Origin: Nostoc sp. NMS8
Lineage (GTDB): Bacteria > Cyanobacteriota > Cyanobacteriia > Cyanobacteriales > Nostocaceae
Assembly: GCF_017115045.1 (NCBI RefSeq)
Contig: NZ_JABXKK010000105.1
Location: 94,253-135,064 of the forward strand
DNA length: 40,812 nt
Direction: 5' to 3'
Part shown: positions 15,634 to 23,165 of the stretch, piece after piece
Layout: every line of letters starts with the position of its first letter
Numbering within the stretch: the stretch's first letter is position 1
Position numbers and translations under genes: made by a program
Notes under the pieces: model-generated
What the model saw: only the letters and a program-made list of their open reading frames with translations
Database searches by the model: none
Told to the model about the DNA's origin: nothing

Positions 15634-16065
15634 TTATAGGGCTAATTCGTGATTATAAATTCCCGCAATTAAATTCGATCTTAACCCAAAACGTCGATGA
15701 CGATTTCGTTATCTATCAGACAAAATTTTAAATATCTTTATACGACGATTTACGTGTTCAACAACAATTCTTAATCGATTGAGTTCTCGATTATATTTCT
15801 TCTGAGCTTTTGTTAACTTTTTACCCTTCAGTTTTTTAATTGGTGTTTCGCTTAATTGATGGATTTTTTTTATCCCTTGATACCCTTTATCCGCTATGAC
15901 TTTGAGTAATTCCCCAAATCTTACATTACTGGTTTTAAATAGCTTAAAATCATGAATTCTCCCCAAGCCATGCCCTAAACAGATGATTTGGCTACTTTTT
16001 TGGTGGATGATAACCTGCGTTTTTAAAGTATGTTCTCCTTGTTTTCCGCTAAAAAATCTTTTTAG
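15634..16065 (-). pseudogene. IS5-family DDE transposase remnant (C-terminal half, internal stop)
   Basis: The minus-strand frame runs from a stop at 16066-16068 through RFFSGKQGEHTLKTQVII, GHGLGRIHDFKLFK, VIADKGYQG and RELNRLRIVVEHVNRRIK, typical of the C-terminal DDE part of IS5-type transposases. An in-frame TAA at 15709-15711 follows KILSDR; past it the same frame continues RNRHRRFGLRSNLIAGIYN and stops at 15634-15636. Family members have Tyr (TAT) at the stop position, so a single base change explains it. The N-terminal half is absent or frame-disrupted beyond 16068. No clear terminal inverted repeats were seen. A dead copy. Confidence 0.8.
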
Positions 16066-16281
16066 CTAACATTCTTCTTTTACGTCCGTTTCCTAGCATT
16101 TTTATATAGTCTCACCCTACTGGATTTTTAGCAACCCCCAGTATCGTCGGATATGGCGATAATATCTAGGCAATAATATGATCGTTAAATATGGGGATGG
16201 GATACAGACAGTAGTAGCATCATTAGATGTGACGTTACCAAGTGGTATTATATGACCTAGACTTATTAGGTTAAAAACAAC

Positions 16282-16704
16282 ATGGATGCTATTGGAATTC
16301 TTAATGTAATTAAAGATATGCCTGTTCCTACTATAGTAATTGTGGTAGGACTATTGTTCCTTATTTTAGGAATCGTAAATAAATTTGGTACGCTTGAAGT
16401 TTCATCACAGCAAAGACAATTAGCTATTTTCCTTGGATTATTCCTTTTAGTTGTTGGTATAATTTTAGGCTTTGTTGCAATTAAAAATCTCAACAAATTT
16501 TATGGCATAGATGCTTTTGGTAATGATATTAAACATGAATTAAAGACCACTGAGAAAAAATGTACAGAAGAATGTAAAAATAATCCCAAGTGCGTAGCAA
16601 TTGTAGTTTCAGATGTAGTTTCAGATACACAGGAGTGTTGGTTGAAATCCAATGCAGATAATACTAAAAGTGATTCATCAAGAACGCTTATAAGAATAAG
16701 GTAA
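16282..16704 (+). CDS. Small membrane protein with a PAN/apple-like Cys domain
   Basis: A 140-residue protein. Two transmembrane segments (about residues 15-35, TIVIVVGLLFLILGIV, and 47-68, LAIFLGLFLLVVGIILGFVAI) form a hairpin with a short basic loop. The C-terminal part, about 85-130, has CTEECKNNPKCVAIVV followed by an aspartate-rich stretch and QECWLKS: four cysteines spaced as in a small PAN/apple domain, a fold that binds proteins or carbohydrates and is often extracytoplasmic. No ribosome site is strong (AAAAACAAC before the ATG). It lies alone among repeats and transposase debris, with AT-rich composition. The PAN call is by motif; the function is unknown. Confidence 0.6.
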   Translation: MDAIGILNVIKDMPVPTIVIVVGLLFLILGIVNKFGTLEVSSQQRQLAIFLGLFLLVVGIILGFVAIKNLNKFYGIDAFGNDIKHELKTTEKKCTEECKNNPKCVAIVVSDVVSDTQECWLKSNADNTKSDSSRTLIRIR

Positions 16705-16834
16705 AAACTGGTGCACTACGAAGAACATTTCGAGTGCTGAGCGGCTGGCTACAATGGCTGCCATGCTAGAAGTTGAAGCGAAATGATAAGTAAAATGTGT
16801 GCGATCTCCAGTCATTTGCGAGATTTTACTTATG

Positions 16835-16999
16835 TTATTTACCACGCTTGATGTACATCTCATTTAACACGTATTTCCGGCGGACGTTCGCTCCAATACG
16901 GCTAAGTACCTTGAGTTCTTCCAGCTCGTTCAAACCTTCCCTGATAGTTTTCTCACTCAGGTTACAAATACGCTTGATATCATCAATCTTTGACTGGAG
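16835..16999 (-). pseudogene. Winged-helix/HTH protein C-terminal fragment
   Basis: Reading the minus strand from about 16999 to the TAA at 16835-16837 gives KIDDIKRICNLSEKTIREGL, then NELEELKVLSRIGANVRRKY and LNEMYIKRGK. This looks like the second and third helices and the wing of a winged-helix DNA-binding domain. The N-terminal side runs directly into a palindromic repeat (16997-17039), so the gene has been cut there. It is too short for the ORF list and is not translated as an intact protein. The stretch 16705-16834 on its far side has no recognisable gene. Confidence 0.45.
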
Positions 17000-17039
17000 G
17001 CAGAGCCTCTAATAGGCATTCCCATGCTCTGCATGGGAA
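16997..17039. repeat. Two-hairpin dispersed repeat (copy 2, inverted)
   Basis: Stem one is GAGGC-AGA-GCCTC at 16997-17009; stem two is TTCCCATGC-TCT-GCATGGGAA at 17019-17039, followed by CGAG. Read on the minus strand it has the same plan as 15385-15430: CTCG, a 9-bp stem with a 3-nt loop, a spacer of 8-9 nt, then a short stem with a 3-nt loop. The stem sequences differ in a paired way between copies, so base pairing is preserved. Confidence 0.7.
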
Positions 17040-17080
17040 CGAGAGATAAGCTATTTCAGACTAATGATATTTGAATTATT

Positions 17081-17683
17081 TTACTTTTTCAAAACTACAT
17101 GGAAGGAATTTAAATATCCATTAATGGTTTTAGCTAATGTCTTCTGCTGTTTTTTTGTAGTTATTGCCATTACTTGATATAGTCTGCCTTCGGCAACATA
17201 CATTCTACTTTTAGTGATTTTCCCTCCAGAATTAATATACTCAATTTCTTTGCCAGGATGATTATTGTAACTACGAATATTTCGTTGACTAATTAAATTG
17301 CTTTTCGTCGTCTTTAAAGCCATATCCCGTGCATTATTAAGTACAGCTTGGGGGTCAGCCATTTGACCATAGCTATAAGGAAAATCATTGTAAGCAACGA
17401 TGTATGCTACTTGCTGTTTTGGTGGTTGAGCAACAAATATTTCTAAGGTAATTTCCCCCATGTAAGTTTTTTGGTATTCAGTATTTCTGTTTGGGCTTCC
17501 CGGCATCAAAATACTAAAGCGTCCATCGGGAGCGTTGTACAATTTCCATTGTGGCTGTACGGGTTGAGAAACTGTTGGTTTGACAACAGCCACCGGAGGT
17601 TTGACTGGACGCGCTTCCACAAGAATAGAGCCACCACAGACTATGGTGGCGGCAATTAGTGGCAACAGACTTTTAACTGTCAT
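17081..17683 (-). CDS. Exported protein of unknown function (PsbP/DUF1795-like fold possible)
   Basis: 200 residues from the ATG at 17683, chosen because AAAGG lies just upstream and because it begins a signal peptide (MTVKSLLPLIAATIVCGGSI, cut near VEARP). The frame extends to 17713, but that would put a polar stretch in front of the signal. A Pro/Val-rich linker (residues about 30-45) leads to a globular domain with WKLYNAPDGRFSILMPG, MGEITLEIFVAQ, VAYNDFPYSY and ending NGYLNSFHVV. This strand-rich pattern with a 'dgrFsIlMPg.P' opening is common in secreted cyanobacterial proteins and resembles PsbP-like folds, but I cannot name a function. It stands 45 bp downstream of the glucokinase gene on the same strand and may be cotranscribed. 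Confidence 0.7.
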   Translation of the reverse strand: MTVKSLLPLIAATIVCGGSILVEARPVKPPVAVVKPTVSQPVQPQWKLYNAPDGRFSILMPGSPNRNTEYQKTYMGEITLEIFVAQPPKQQVAYIVAYNDFPYSYGQMADPQAVLNNARDMALKTTKSNLISQRNIRSYNNHPGKEIEYINSGGKITKSRMYVAEGRLYQVMAITTKKQQKTLAKTINGYLNSFHVVLKK

Positions 17684-17728
17684 AAGTTTTACCTTTTGAG
17701 ATGCCGATCTCACTGATGATGCCAGCTG

Positions 17729-18754
17729 TTATAACCTAGCAGCACATAAAGCAGCACCAATTAGGCCGACTTGCGAATTGAGGATTACATACACGGGGAT
17801 CTCTTCCAGGAGGCGGCGCATTCTACCTTTTTGGGTGAAATTTAATAAGAAACTACTGTTTTGGATTAAGGGCAGGATTTTGGGCGCAATTCCGCCAGCG
17901 ATGTATAAGCCTCCATAAGGTAGGAGTTTCAAGGCAAGATTCCCGGCTTCTGCACCATAAGCGTCTATGAATAATTGCAAAGTTTGTTCCGAGAGGCGAT
18001 CGCTACTTTGCAATGCAGCCGTACCAATAACAGCACCAGGATCGACGCTTTTCTCTTCCTGTCCCGCTTCTTGTTCCCAAGTTCTGACAATTTGGGCAAT
18101 ATCTGGTGATTCGGTGGCAAATTTGCGATCGCGCAGAAATTGGTAAATTGCCACAATTCCCATCCCAGAAACCACGCGCTCCACAGAAATGCGCTGGATA
18201 TCATGTTTACCCAGCAGGTATTTCAACAGTTGAAACTCGATTTCGTTCCGAGGGGCAAAGTCAGCATGTCCACCTTCTGAGGGAAAGACTTGATGGTTGT
18301 TTCCCTGTTTAATTAAAAATCCTTGTCCTAAACCAGTACCAGCACCAATAATGCCAATGGGAGCTTCGGGTTGAGGTTTGCCAACTTGCAACGTGTGCAA
18401 GTCTTGTGTTTGTAAACCTAAAATGCCGTAGCCAACGGCGGCGAAGTCGTTAATCAAAGAAATATGCGGGATACCTAATTCTTGTTGTAGACGTTCTGTA
18501 TCTAGGAACCAGATTAAATTGGTTAGCTTGGCAGTATTTTTGACAATGGGCCCAGCGATCGCAAAACAAGCCTTTTCTGGTATTGGTGTATTAGCTTTGG
18601 CCAAAAACTGCTGCACTATCGGTACTAAATCGGGAAAATCAGCACTGTGGTAACTTTCCTGATAAATAGTATGTAAAGCTGGTGAATCTGATGTTTCAAC
18701 CAATCGCAAAATAGTTTTCGTACCGCCGATGTCTCCCGCTAGTAACAAAGTCAT
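17729..18754 (-). CDS. glk: Glucokinase
   Basis: 341 residues from the ATG at 18754, which begins directly before the ATP motif; the 23 extra upstream residues of the longest frame are unlike any glucokinase start. Motifs of the Glk family (PF02685, not ROK): LLAGDIGGTKTIL (phosphate-1), FAIAGPIVKN, LINDFAAVGYG (the catalytic Asp in NDF), IGAGTGLGQGFL (phosphate-2), FPSEGGHADFAPR and a C-terminal GGLYIAGGIAPK (adenosine). It phosphorylates glucose to glucose-6-phosphate in the cytosol, which links glycogen breakdown and external sugar to central metabolism. It lies downstream of the histidine phosphatase gene on the same strand with an 84-bp gap and could share its transcript. Confidence 0.92.
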   Translation of the reverse strand: MTLLLAGDIGGTKTILRLVETSDSPALHTIYQESYHSADFPDLVPIVQQFLAKANTPIPEKACFAIAGPIVKNTAKLTNLIWFLDTERLQQELGIPHISLINDFAAVGYGILGLQTQDLHTLQVGKPQPEAPIGIIGAGTGLGQGFLIKQGNNHQVFPSEGGHADFAPRNEIEFQLLKYLLGKHDIQRISVERVVSGMGIVAIYQFLRDRKFATESPDIAQIVRTWEQEAGQEEKSVDPGAVIGTAALQSSDRLSEQTLQLFIDAYGAEAGNLALKLLPYGGLYIAGGIAPKILPLIQNSSFLLNFTQKGRMRRLLEEIPVYVILNSQVGLIGAALCAARL

Positions 18755-18838
18755 AGAATTTATTCGTGAATTAATTACTTTTTTTGTAGGATATACCCAA
18801 AGTACCAGAAGCCATGAACGCAAATCTCTATCAAAGGT

Positions 18839-19486
18839 TTAAGCAAATCGAATAACTTCTTCTATGTGGGTTAAATGGGAAGTATCTCCCGTTAGTTCTA
18901 ATAACCATTCTGGGTCTTGGCGTACCACTTTTACCAGAGAACACAAAGAAGCTTTGACTTCTGTTTTGGCAATTTCCCCCACTAGCCCCATTGCCCCACC
19001 CAACACAGATGCGCCATGTGCCACTAGCAGGATATCCTCTGGGAAGAATTCAGTAGCTAAACATCTCGCAGTTTGCCCAGAACGTTCTCGCACTTTTTCG
19101 TGAGTTTCAGGATATTTAGCGGCGATGCGCGAAGTGTAACTGGTGTCAATTCTGGGGAATAATTTTGCTAAGGCTGGAGTTGAGAGTCTTTCGGGTTCTT
19201 CCGTCATCCAAACTGGATTTAGCCATTCACTCAAGCCTGTTTCGAGTTTGATCGGCAATTTGAGCGTTTCTGCAACTGCATTTGCAGTTTGTACAGTTCG
19301 CAGGAAAGGAGAGGCAAAAATATGGCCAATCTTTTCTCCTTTCAATCGTTTCGCTAATTGCTGTGCCTGAAGCATACCATCGTCAGACAAGGGTGGATCG
19401 TAGCGTCGTTCGGCGGTAAGAAACCAATCAGGGTTTACAAAATCGAGGCGGTTAGCGTGTCTTGCTATCCAGACTATTTGACTCAT
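18839..19486 (-). CDS. Histidine phosphatase family protein (phosphoglycerate mutase-like)
   Basis: A 215-residue protein of the histidine phosphatase superfamily. The catalytic motif near the N terminus is IARHANRLDF, with RHA instead of the usual RHG; the second Arg is in FASPFLRTVQTA, and the C-terminal catalytic His is in LLVAHGASVLGG. These enzymes use a phosphohistidine intermediate on small phosphoesters or phosphoproteins. The long insertion between the first two motifs (WFLTAERRYDPPLSDDG) is usual for this subgroup, including eukaryotic Sts/UBASH3-like proteins. The substrate is not predictable. Upstream 19487-19752 (266 bp) is AT-rich and empty. Confidence 0.85.
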   Translation of the reverse strand: MSQIVWIARHANRLDFVNPDWFLTAERRYDPPLSDDGMLQAQQLAKRLKGEKIGHIFASPFLRTVQTANAVAETLKLPIKLETGLSEWLNPVWMTEEPERLSTPALAKLFPRIDTSYTSRIAAKYPETHEKVRERSGQTARCLATEFFPEDILLVAHGASVLGGAMGLVGEIAKTEVKASLCSLVKVVRQDPEWLLELTGDTSHLTHIEEVIRFA

Positions 19487-19752
19487 AGGTTTAATGATTC
19501 CGGTGAATATAATTCGCCGCTAAACAAATAATAGATATCTGCAAGGAGGGCTACAAATATTAATATAGTATGACAAAATCGTAATAATATTTAATAATAC
19601 TAATGATTAGGAAAAGTTATTACTGGTGTCAGTATAGTTTTATTCATAAAAATTGGCCATAGCAATCCTGAATCAAAAGAAATCGGGGATCTCTGGGTTG
19701 CACTTCTCACAAATCAAATAGGATGAAGATAAATATGAATTTCTACAATTGC

Positions 19753-20316
19753 TTATAACTTCAACCATCCAAATAGTTGCCCTACAGTTAACTGAAAACC
19801 GCTAACTAAATCGGGAACTGGTAATATTTCTTGTTCTTCTTGTAAAAGTTCTGGTTGCTGCTTTGGCGGATAAACTAAAACAGAATGCTCATCTGGATCA
19901 ATTAACCAACCGAAGCGACTACCATGTTTTAAACAATGTAGAATATTTCCGGTTACTTTAGTCTGGCTTTGATCCGGCGAAAGAATCTCAATTGTCCAGT
20001 CTGGATATGTCTTAAAGACATTTGCCACTTCTCCACGCTCGTCTAATAAAATCCGTTCCCAAGCAAACACAGCTATATCAGGGACAATTGAACGTCCGCC
20101 AAAAGTACATCGCAATTCTGGAAATGCAAGGGCAATTCTTTGAGGTTTGGTTACAGAATTGATATTACTGACTAGTTCACCCTGAAGAATACTATGTTTT
20201 CCTTGTGGCATTGACTTTTGAATAATTTGACCGTTGATGTATTCTGAGCTAGGTTTTGTTTCTGGTAGTTTCAAGAACTCTTCTAAAGTTAGGGGTTTAG
20301 TTGGTGATTTTACCAT
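19753..20316 (-). CDS. Uma2 family protein (DUF820, PD-(D/E)XK nuclease fold)
   Basis: A 187-residue Uma2 protein, a family hugely expanded in cyanobacteria. Signature segments: LTLEEFLKLPETKPSSEYINGQI, VPDIAVF (the Asp of the nuclease core), DWTIEILSPDQSQTKV (Glu, then Gln/Lys-like position), FGWLIDPDEHSVLVY, and a C-terminal LVSGFQLTVGQLFGWL. The fold predicts a restriction-like endonuclease, but the biological role of the family is not established. It lies downstream of the toxin-antitoxin pair on the same strand, 34 bp away, and has two broken relatives in the window (25044-25642 and 34265-34786). Confidence 0.88.
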   Translation of the reverse strand: MVKSPTKPLTLEEFLKLPETKPSSEYINGQIIQKSMPQGKHSILQGELVSNINSVTKPQRIALAFPELRCTFGGRSIVPDIAVFAWERILLDERGEVANVFKTYPDWTIEILSPDQSQTKVTGNILHCLKHGSRFGWLIDPDEHSVLVYPPKQQPELLQEEQEILPVPDLVSGFQLTVGQLFGWLKL

Positions 20317-20350
20317 CTGCTTGTACTTCCTAATTTTTTACATACAACAA

Positions 20351-20743
20351 TTATGTATCGTTTAAAATTTTAACTGGGTAAGCACGAATTGCATCATCGA
20401 CAGTCACAATAGTAAGGTCATGCTGCAAAGCTTGACAAATTAGCATTCGGTCAAACGGATCGAGATGGATATTAGGAAGCTTGCTAAGTTGTACAACACT
20501 ATCCTCTGTTAAAGGAAGGCTAGTAATCAAATGCCGTTCACGCTGTATCGGTAGATAAATCTCAGGTGATTGAGGCAAAGGTAATTTGCCTAATTGATAC
20601 TTAACGGTTGCTTCCCAAATAGAAATTATACTTAGATATACATCATTATCAGCATTACGAATAATCTCTGTAAACGTATTTGATAAAAGGCTATCGCTAC
20701 TAATAAACCAGAGGAAAATATGGGTATCTAGTAGGAGTTTCAT
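20351..20743 (-). CDS. PIN-domain toxin (VapC-like) of a type II toxin-antitoxin pair
   Basis: A 130-residue PIN-domain ribonuclease. Acidic metal-binding residues are visible: Asp6 in MKLLLDTHIFLWF, Glu in SIISIWEATVKYQLGKL, Asp in IHLDPFDRMLICQAL and Asp in IVTVDDAI. The length and the DTHxxLW start are typical of the PIN subgroup that pairs with Phd-type antitoxins. The start codon overlaps the antitoxin stop by 4 bp (ATGA), which indicates translational coupling. The toxin is expected to cleave RNA and stop growth when freed from the antitoxin; the target is unknown. Confidence 0.9.
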   Translation of the reverse strand: MKLLLDTHIFLWFISSDSLLSNTFTEIIRNADNDVYLSIISIWEATVKYQLGKLPLPQSPEIYLPIQRERHLITSLPLTEDSVVQLSKLPNIHLDPFDRMLICQALQHDLTIVTVDDAIRAYPVKILNDT

Positions 20744-20979
20744 TTACCCTCAAACTCACTTATAATATTCTCTGGCAGTGGTTCATCAAAATCATCGGGT
20801 ACAATAAACTCTCCTGCACAGAGCCCGAATGGTCTAGAGAGATCAGGTGCTTTTACCGTCAGTTTAATTTCAGCAATTGGCTTTCCACCACGTATAATTA
20901 CAAGAGTTTCCCCAGCTTCAACGCGCTGAAGATAGCCTAATAAGTCACGTTTTATTTCATCGACACTAATCCAGGTCAT
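20740..20979 (-). CDS. Phd/YefM-type antitoxin
   Basis: A 79-residue antitoxin. The N-terminal DNA-binding/dimer part reads MTWISVDEIKRDLLGYLQRV, then EAGETLVIIRGGKPIAEI, the classic Phd/YefM pattern. The C-terminal tail is acidic (FIVPDDFDEPLPENIISEFEG) and would wrap around the PIN toxin encoded just downstream. Antitoxins of this type bind their own promoter, so the pair is presumably autoregulated; no operator was identified in the short upstream gap. Confidence 0.9.
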   Translation of the reverse strand: MTWISVDEIKRDLLGYLQRVEAGETLVIIRGGKPIAEIKLTVKAPDLSRPFGLCAGEFIVPDDFDEPLPENIISEFEGK

Positions 20980-21018
20980 AAGAAATTTATTGGGTTATTA
21001 CTCTACTATAATCATCAC

Positions 21019-21078
21019 CCTAAATAATCTTTTTTAACTCGCTCATCACTAATTAATTCTGATGCTGCACCTGTTAAA
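21019..21078. repeat. Duplicated livF 3' end (distal copy, orphan)
   Basis: These 60 bp match 21419-21478 at 58 positions (differences at 21028 and 21054). On the minus strand they encode TGAASELISDERVKKDYLG and then TGA, a near-exact copy of the last residues of LivF, but with no gene attached. The copy sits exactly 400 bp beyond the true livF end, on the other side of the small gene 21083-21406. Confidence 0.9.
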
Positions 21079-21082
21079 TAAA

Positions 21083-21406
21083 TCATTTGCGAAACTCATC
21101 CCAAAGTTCAAAGAACCTATGGAATGCTTCTACCTCAGATTCAGTTGAATTGATCATGAATAAATACCAACCTATAGCGTTACCCATGTGATAATTTTTG
21201 CGTAACCATTTATCAAACTTTTCTTCTAGATCGCAATTGAGTTGCTCTACTTCAGGGATATTGTGTTCAACAACTGCTATATTATAACCAAGTAGCAAAG
21301 CCTGTAGCGCAGTTAAAGATTTCTTACCTAGATACAGACCAGGACGCGAACGCACTTCATTAAGAAAATCTTGAAATGTTGAACCCTTAAATAATGTAAA
21401 CATCAA
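21083..21406 (-). CDS. Unknown 107-residue protein carried between two livF-tail copies
   Basis: The protein starts MMFTLFKGSTFQDFLNEV and then has SRPGLYLGKKSLTALQALLLGY, a helix-rich centre with CDLEEKFDKWLRKNYHMGN, a GWYLFM strand, and ends FHRFFELWDEFRK. The RPGxYLG..S...L..LL.GY opening and aromatic-acidic FFELxDEF ending recall small uncharacterised bacterial proteins often found near toxins or as immunity-like orphans; I cannot name the family. No membrane segment or signal. It begins 9 bp after the livF stop and would be cotranscribed with it. The flanking 60-bp direct repeats show that it arrived as a cassette of about 340 bp. Confidence 0.7.
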   Translation of the reverse strand: MMFTLFKGSTFQDFLNEVRSRPGLYLGKKSLTALQALLLGYNIAVVEHNIPEVEQLNCDLEEKFDKWLRKNYHMGNAIGWYLFMINSTESEVEAFHRFFELWDEFRK

Positions 21407-21414
21407 TATAATAT

Positions 21415-22146
21415 TTATCCTAAATAAGCTTTTTTAACTCGCTCATCACTAATCAATTCTGATGCTGCACCTGTTAAAGTTATAGAACCAGCCTCTAGAA
21501 CGTAACCGCGATCGGCAATTTGTAGCGCCAGATTCGCGTTTTGTTCAACTAACAAAATAGTCACGCCTGTAGCCCGGAGATTTTCAATAATTGAGAATAT
21601 TTCTCGGACGATCGCAGGTGCTAAACCTAAGCTAGGTTCGTCTAAAAGCAACAGTTGTGGTTTACTCATGACAGCACGTGCGATCGCTAACATTTGTTGT
21701 TCACCACCGCTAAGAGTTCCTGCTAGTTGATTGCGTCTTTGGGATAAACGGGGAAATAGCTCAAATTGGCGCTGAATATCTGCTTTTATCTCGGCTTGAT
21801 TGGAGCGAATATAAGCACCCAAAAGTAAATTATCAAATACTGTTTGCCGCGCTAATACTCTGCGTCCTTCAGGACAATGGGCGATACCAAGTTGTACAAC
21901 CTCATGAGTTTGGCGGCGGGTAATATTATGTCCATTATAGATAATTACACCATTCTTAGGATTAACTACTTTACTTATGGCGCGGAGTGTAGTAGTTTTA
22001 CCAGCACCATTAGCACCAATTAAAGTAACTACTTCGCCTTTTTGAATAATTAGATTAATCTTTTTAAGAGCTTGGATACCGCCATAATTTACATCAAGTT
22101 CTTGAACTTCTAAAATTGTATAATTTGGTCTACTATCGGCTTTCAT
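21415..22146 (-). CDS. livF: Branched-chain/neutral amino acid ABC transporter ATP-binding protein LivF
   Basis: A 243-residue ATPase of the LivF type. Walker A is GANGAGKTT, the Q-loop region is ARQTVFDNLLLGAY, the signature is LSGGEQQMLAIARA, Walker B is LLLLDEPSLGLAP, and the switch His position holds Gln in LLVEQNANLAL, as is normal for LivF. It pairs with LivG to power uptake of branched-chain or other neutral amino acids through LivH/LivM. In Anabaena the Nat systems use the same parts, so the substrate range may be broader than the name suggests. It is separated from livG by an opposite-strand gene. Its last 20 codons are duplicated downstream. Confidence 0.9.
   Translation of the reverse strand: MKADSRPNYTILEVQELDVNYGGIQALKKINLIIQKGEVVTLIGANGAGKTTTLRAISKVVNPKNGVIIYNGHNITRRQTHEVVQLGIAHCPEGRRVLARQTVFDNLLLGAYIRSNQAEIKADIQRQFELFPRLSQRRNQLAGTLSGGEQQMLAIARAVMSKPQLLLLDEPSLGLAPAIVREIFSIIENLRATGVTILLVEQNANLALQIADRGYVLEAGSITLTGAASELISDERVKKAYLG
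21419..21478. repeat. livF 3' end, functional copy of the 60-bp direct repeat
   Basis: The last codons of livF (TGAASELISDERVKKAYLG, then TAA) form one half of a direct repeat with 21019-21078. Identity ends sharply at 21479 on one side and 21418 on the other, so the copy length is about 60 bp. Confidence 0.9.
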
Positions 22147-22323
22147 CGGCGGTTTACATCCAGAAATGTTGATTCAAAACCTAACATACATCAATCATAC
22201 ATTTCTTAAAACAGTGCGTAGGCCTACCCCGTCGTAAGACATTGCTGAAACTTCAAACCAACGCCATAATACCGCAATCTTTATGATGTACCATTAATTA
22301 CTAATAAAGATATCAAGCGTCCA

Positions 22324-23163
22324 GTGGCAAAAGTAGCAGATATTGGTAGCAAGCGACTAATTAATTTAGCTCCCGATGCATGGGTACAATGGGTGACACA
22401 GCGTCCTGAAGTCGTGGCGAAAGAAATTCTCGGTTCTGAATTTCAGTGGATTAGCCGGGAAACAGATGTGTTGGTGAAGGCATACAGTGCCACTCACGGC
22501 GATTTTCTCGTACTGAATGAACTACAACTGCGTTACACTGCACAGATGCCTCTACGGATGAGAGCATATACTGCCTTGGCACAAGAACGGTATCGATTGC
22601 CAACTTACCCAGTACTGATTAACATTTTACCGCCTCCACCTACGTTAACTATTGTTAATAGTTACGAGCAGGAATTTTTAGGATTACGTGCTATTCAAGA
22701 TTATCGCGTGATTAATTTGTGGGAAATTGATGCTGAAATAGTCTTTCAGCAACCACTACCATCGTTGTTACCCTTTGTGCCAATCTTGCGAGGAGGGGGA
22801 GAAGTATCGGTTGTGCAACGCGCATTACAGACGCTAAGAGCAGATGCACAGCTGAACCAATTAGAATCATTGCTGGCATTTTTTGCTAGCTTTGTGTTAG
22901 ACACGCCTTTAGTGCAACAAATCATGAGGTGGGATATGGCAGTATTGCGAGAATCGCCTTGGTATCAGGAAATTGAGCAAAGAGGTATTCAGCAAGGTGC
23001 GCGACGGCAGCTAATTCGGGTATTGGAACAACGCTTTGGCGAAATTCCTCATGAAGTGGAAGTAAGGCTTGAAGGCAAGAATGTGGAACAATTAGAAACT
23101 TTAATGGATAGCGCGATCGCGGTGAGTTCTTTAGACGAATTTGTGGTAATTTTGTCTACGTAA
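22324..23163 (+). CDS. Rpn-type / DUF4351-containing putative nuclease, inserted in the liv operon
   Basis: A 279-residue protein from a GTG at 22324 (no in-frame ATG nearby). The N-terminal part resembles the PD-(D/E)XK-fold Rpn/YhgA group: WVTQRPEVVAKEILGSEF, ETDVLVKAYSATHGDFLVLNE with Asp48 and a Glu-x-Gln core (NELQLRY), then MPLRMRAYTALAQERYRLP. The C-terminal 60 residues (QLIRVLEQRFGEIPHEV to LDEFVVIL) are a DUF4351-type tail. Rpn relatives promote RecA-independent recombination in E. coli; cyanobacteria hold many copies of unknown role. It lies opposite in strand to the ABC transporter genes, between livG (2 bp after its stop) and livF, so it breaks the operon. Confidence 0.75.
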   Translation: MAKVADIGSKRLINLAPDAWVQWVTQRPEVVAKEILGSEFQWISRETDVLVKAYSATHGDFLVLNELQLRYTAQMPLRMRAYTALAQERYRLPTYPVLINILPPPPTLTIVNSYEQEFLGLRAIQDYRVINLWEIDAEIVFQQPLPSLLPFVPILRGGGEVSVVQRALQTLRADAQLNQLESLLAFFASFVLDTPLVQQIMRWDMAVLRESPWYQEIEQRGIQQGARRQLIRVLEQRFGEIPHEVEVRLEGKNVEQLETLMDSAIAVSSLDEFVVILST

Positions 23164-23165
23164 AT

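Noticed and set aside
22324..23163. Rpn/DUF4351 gene as a functional part of the transporter operon
   Set aside because: It lies on the opposite strand and belongs to a dispersed multi-copy family, so a transport role is unlikely.
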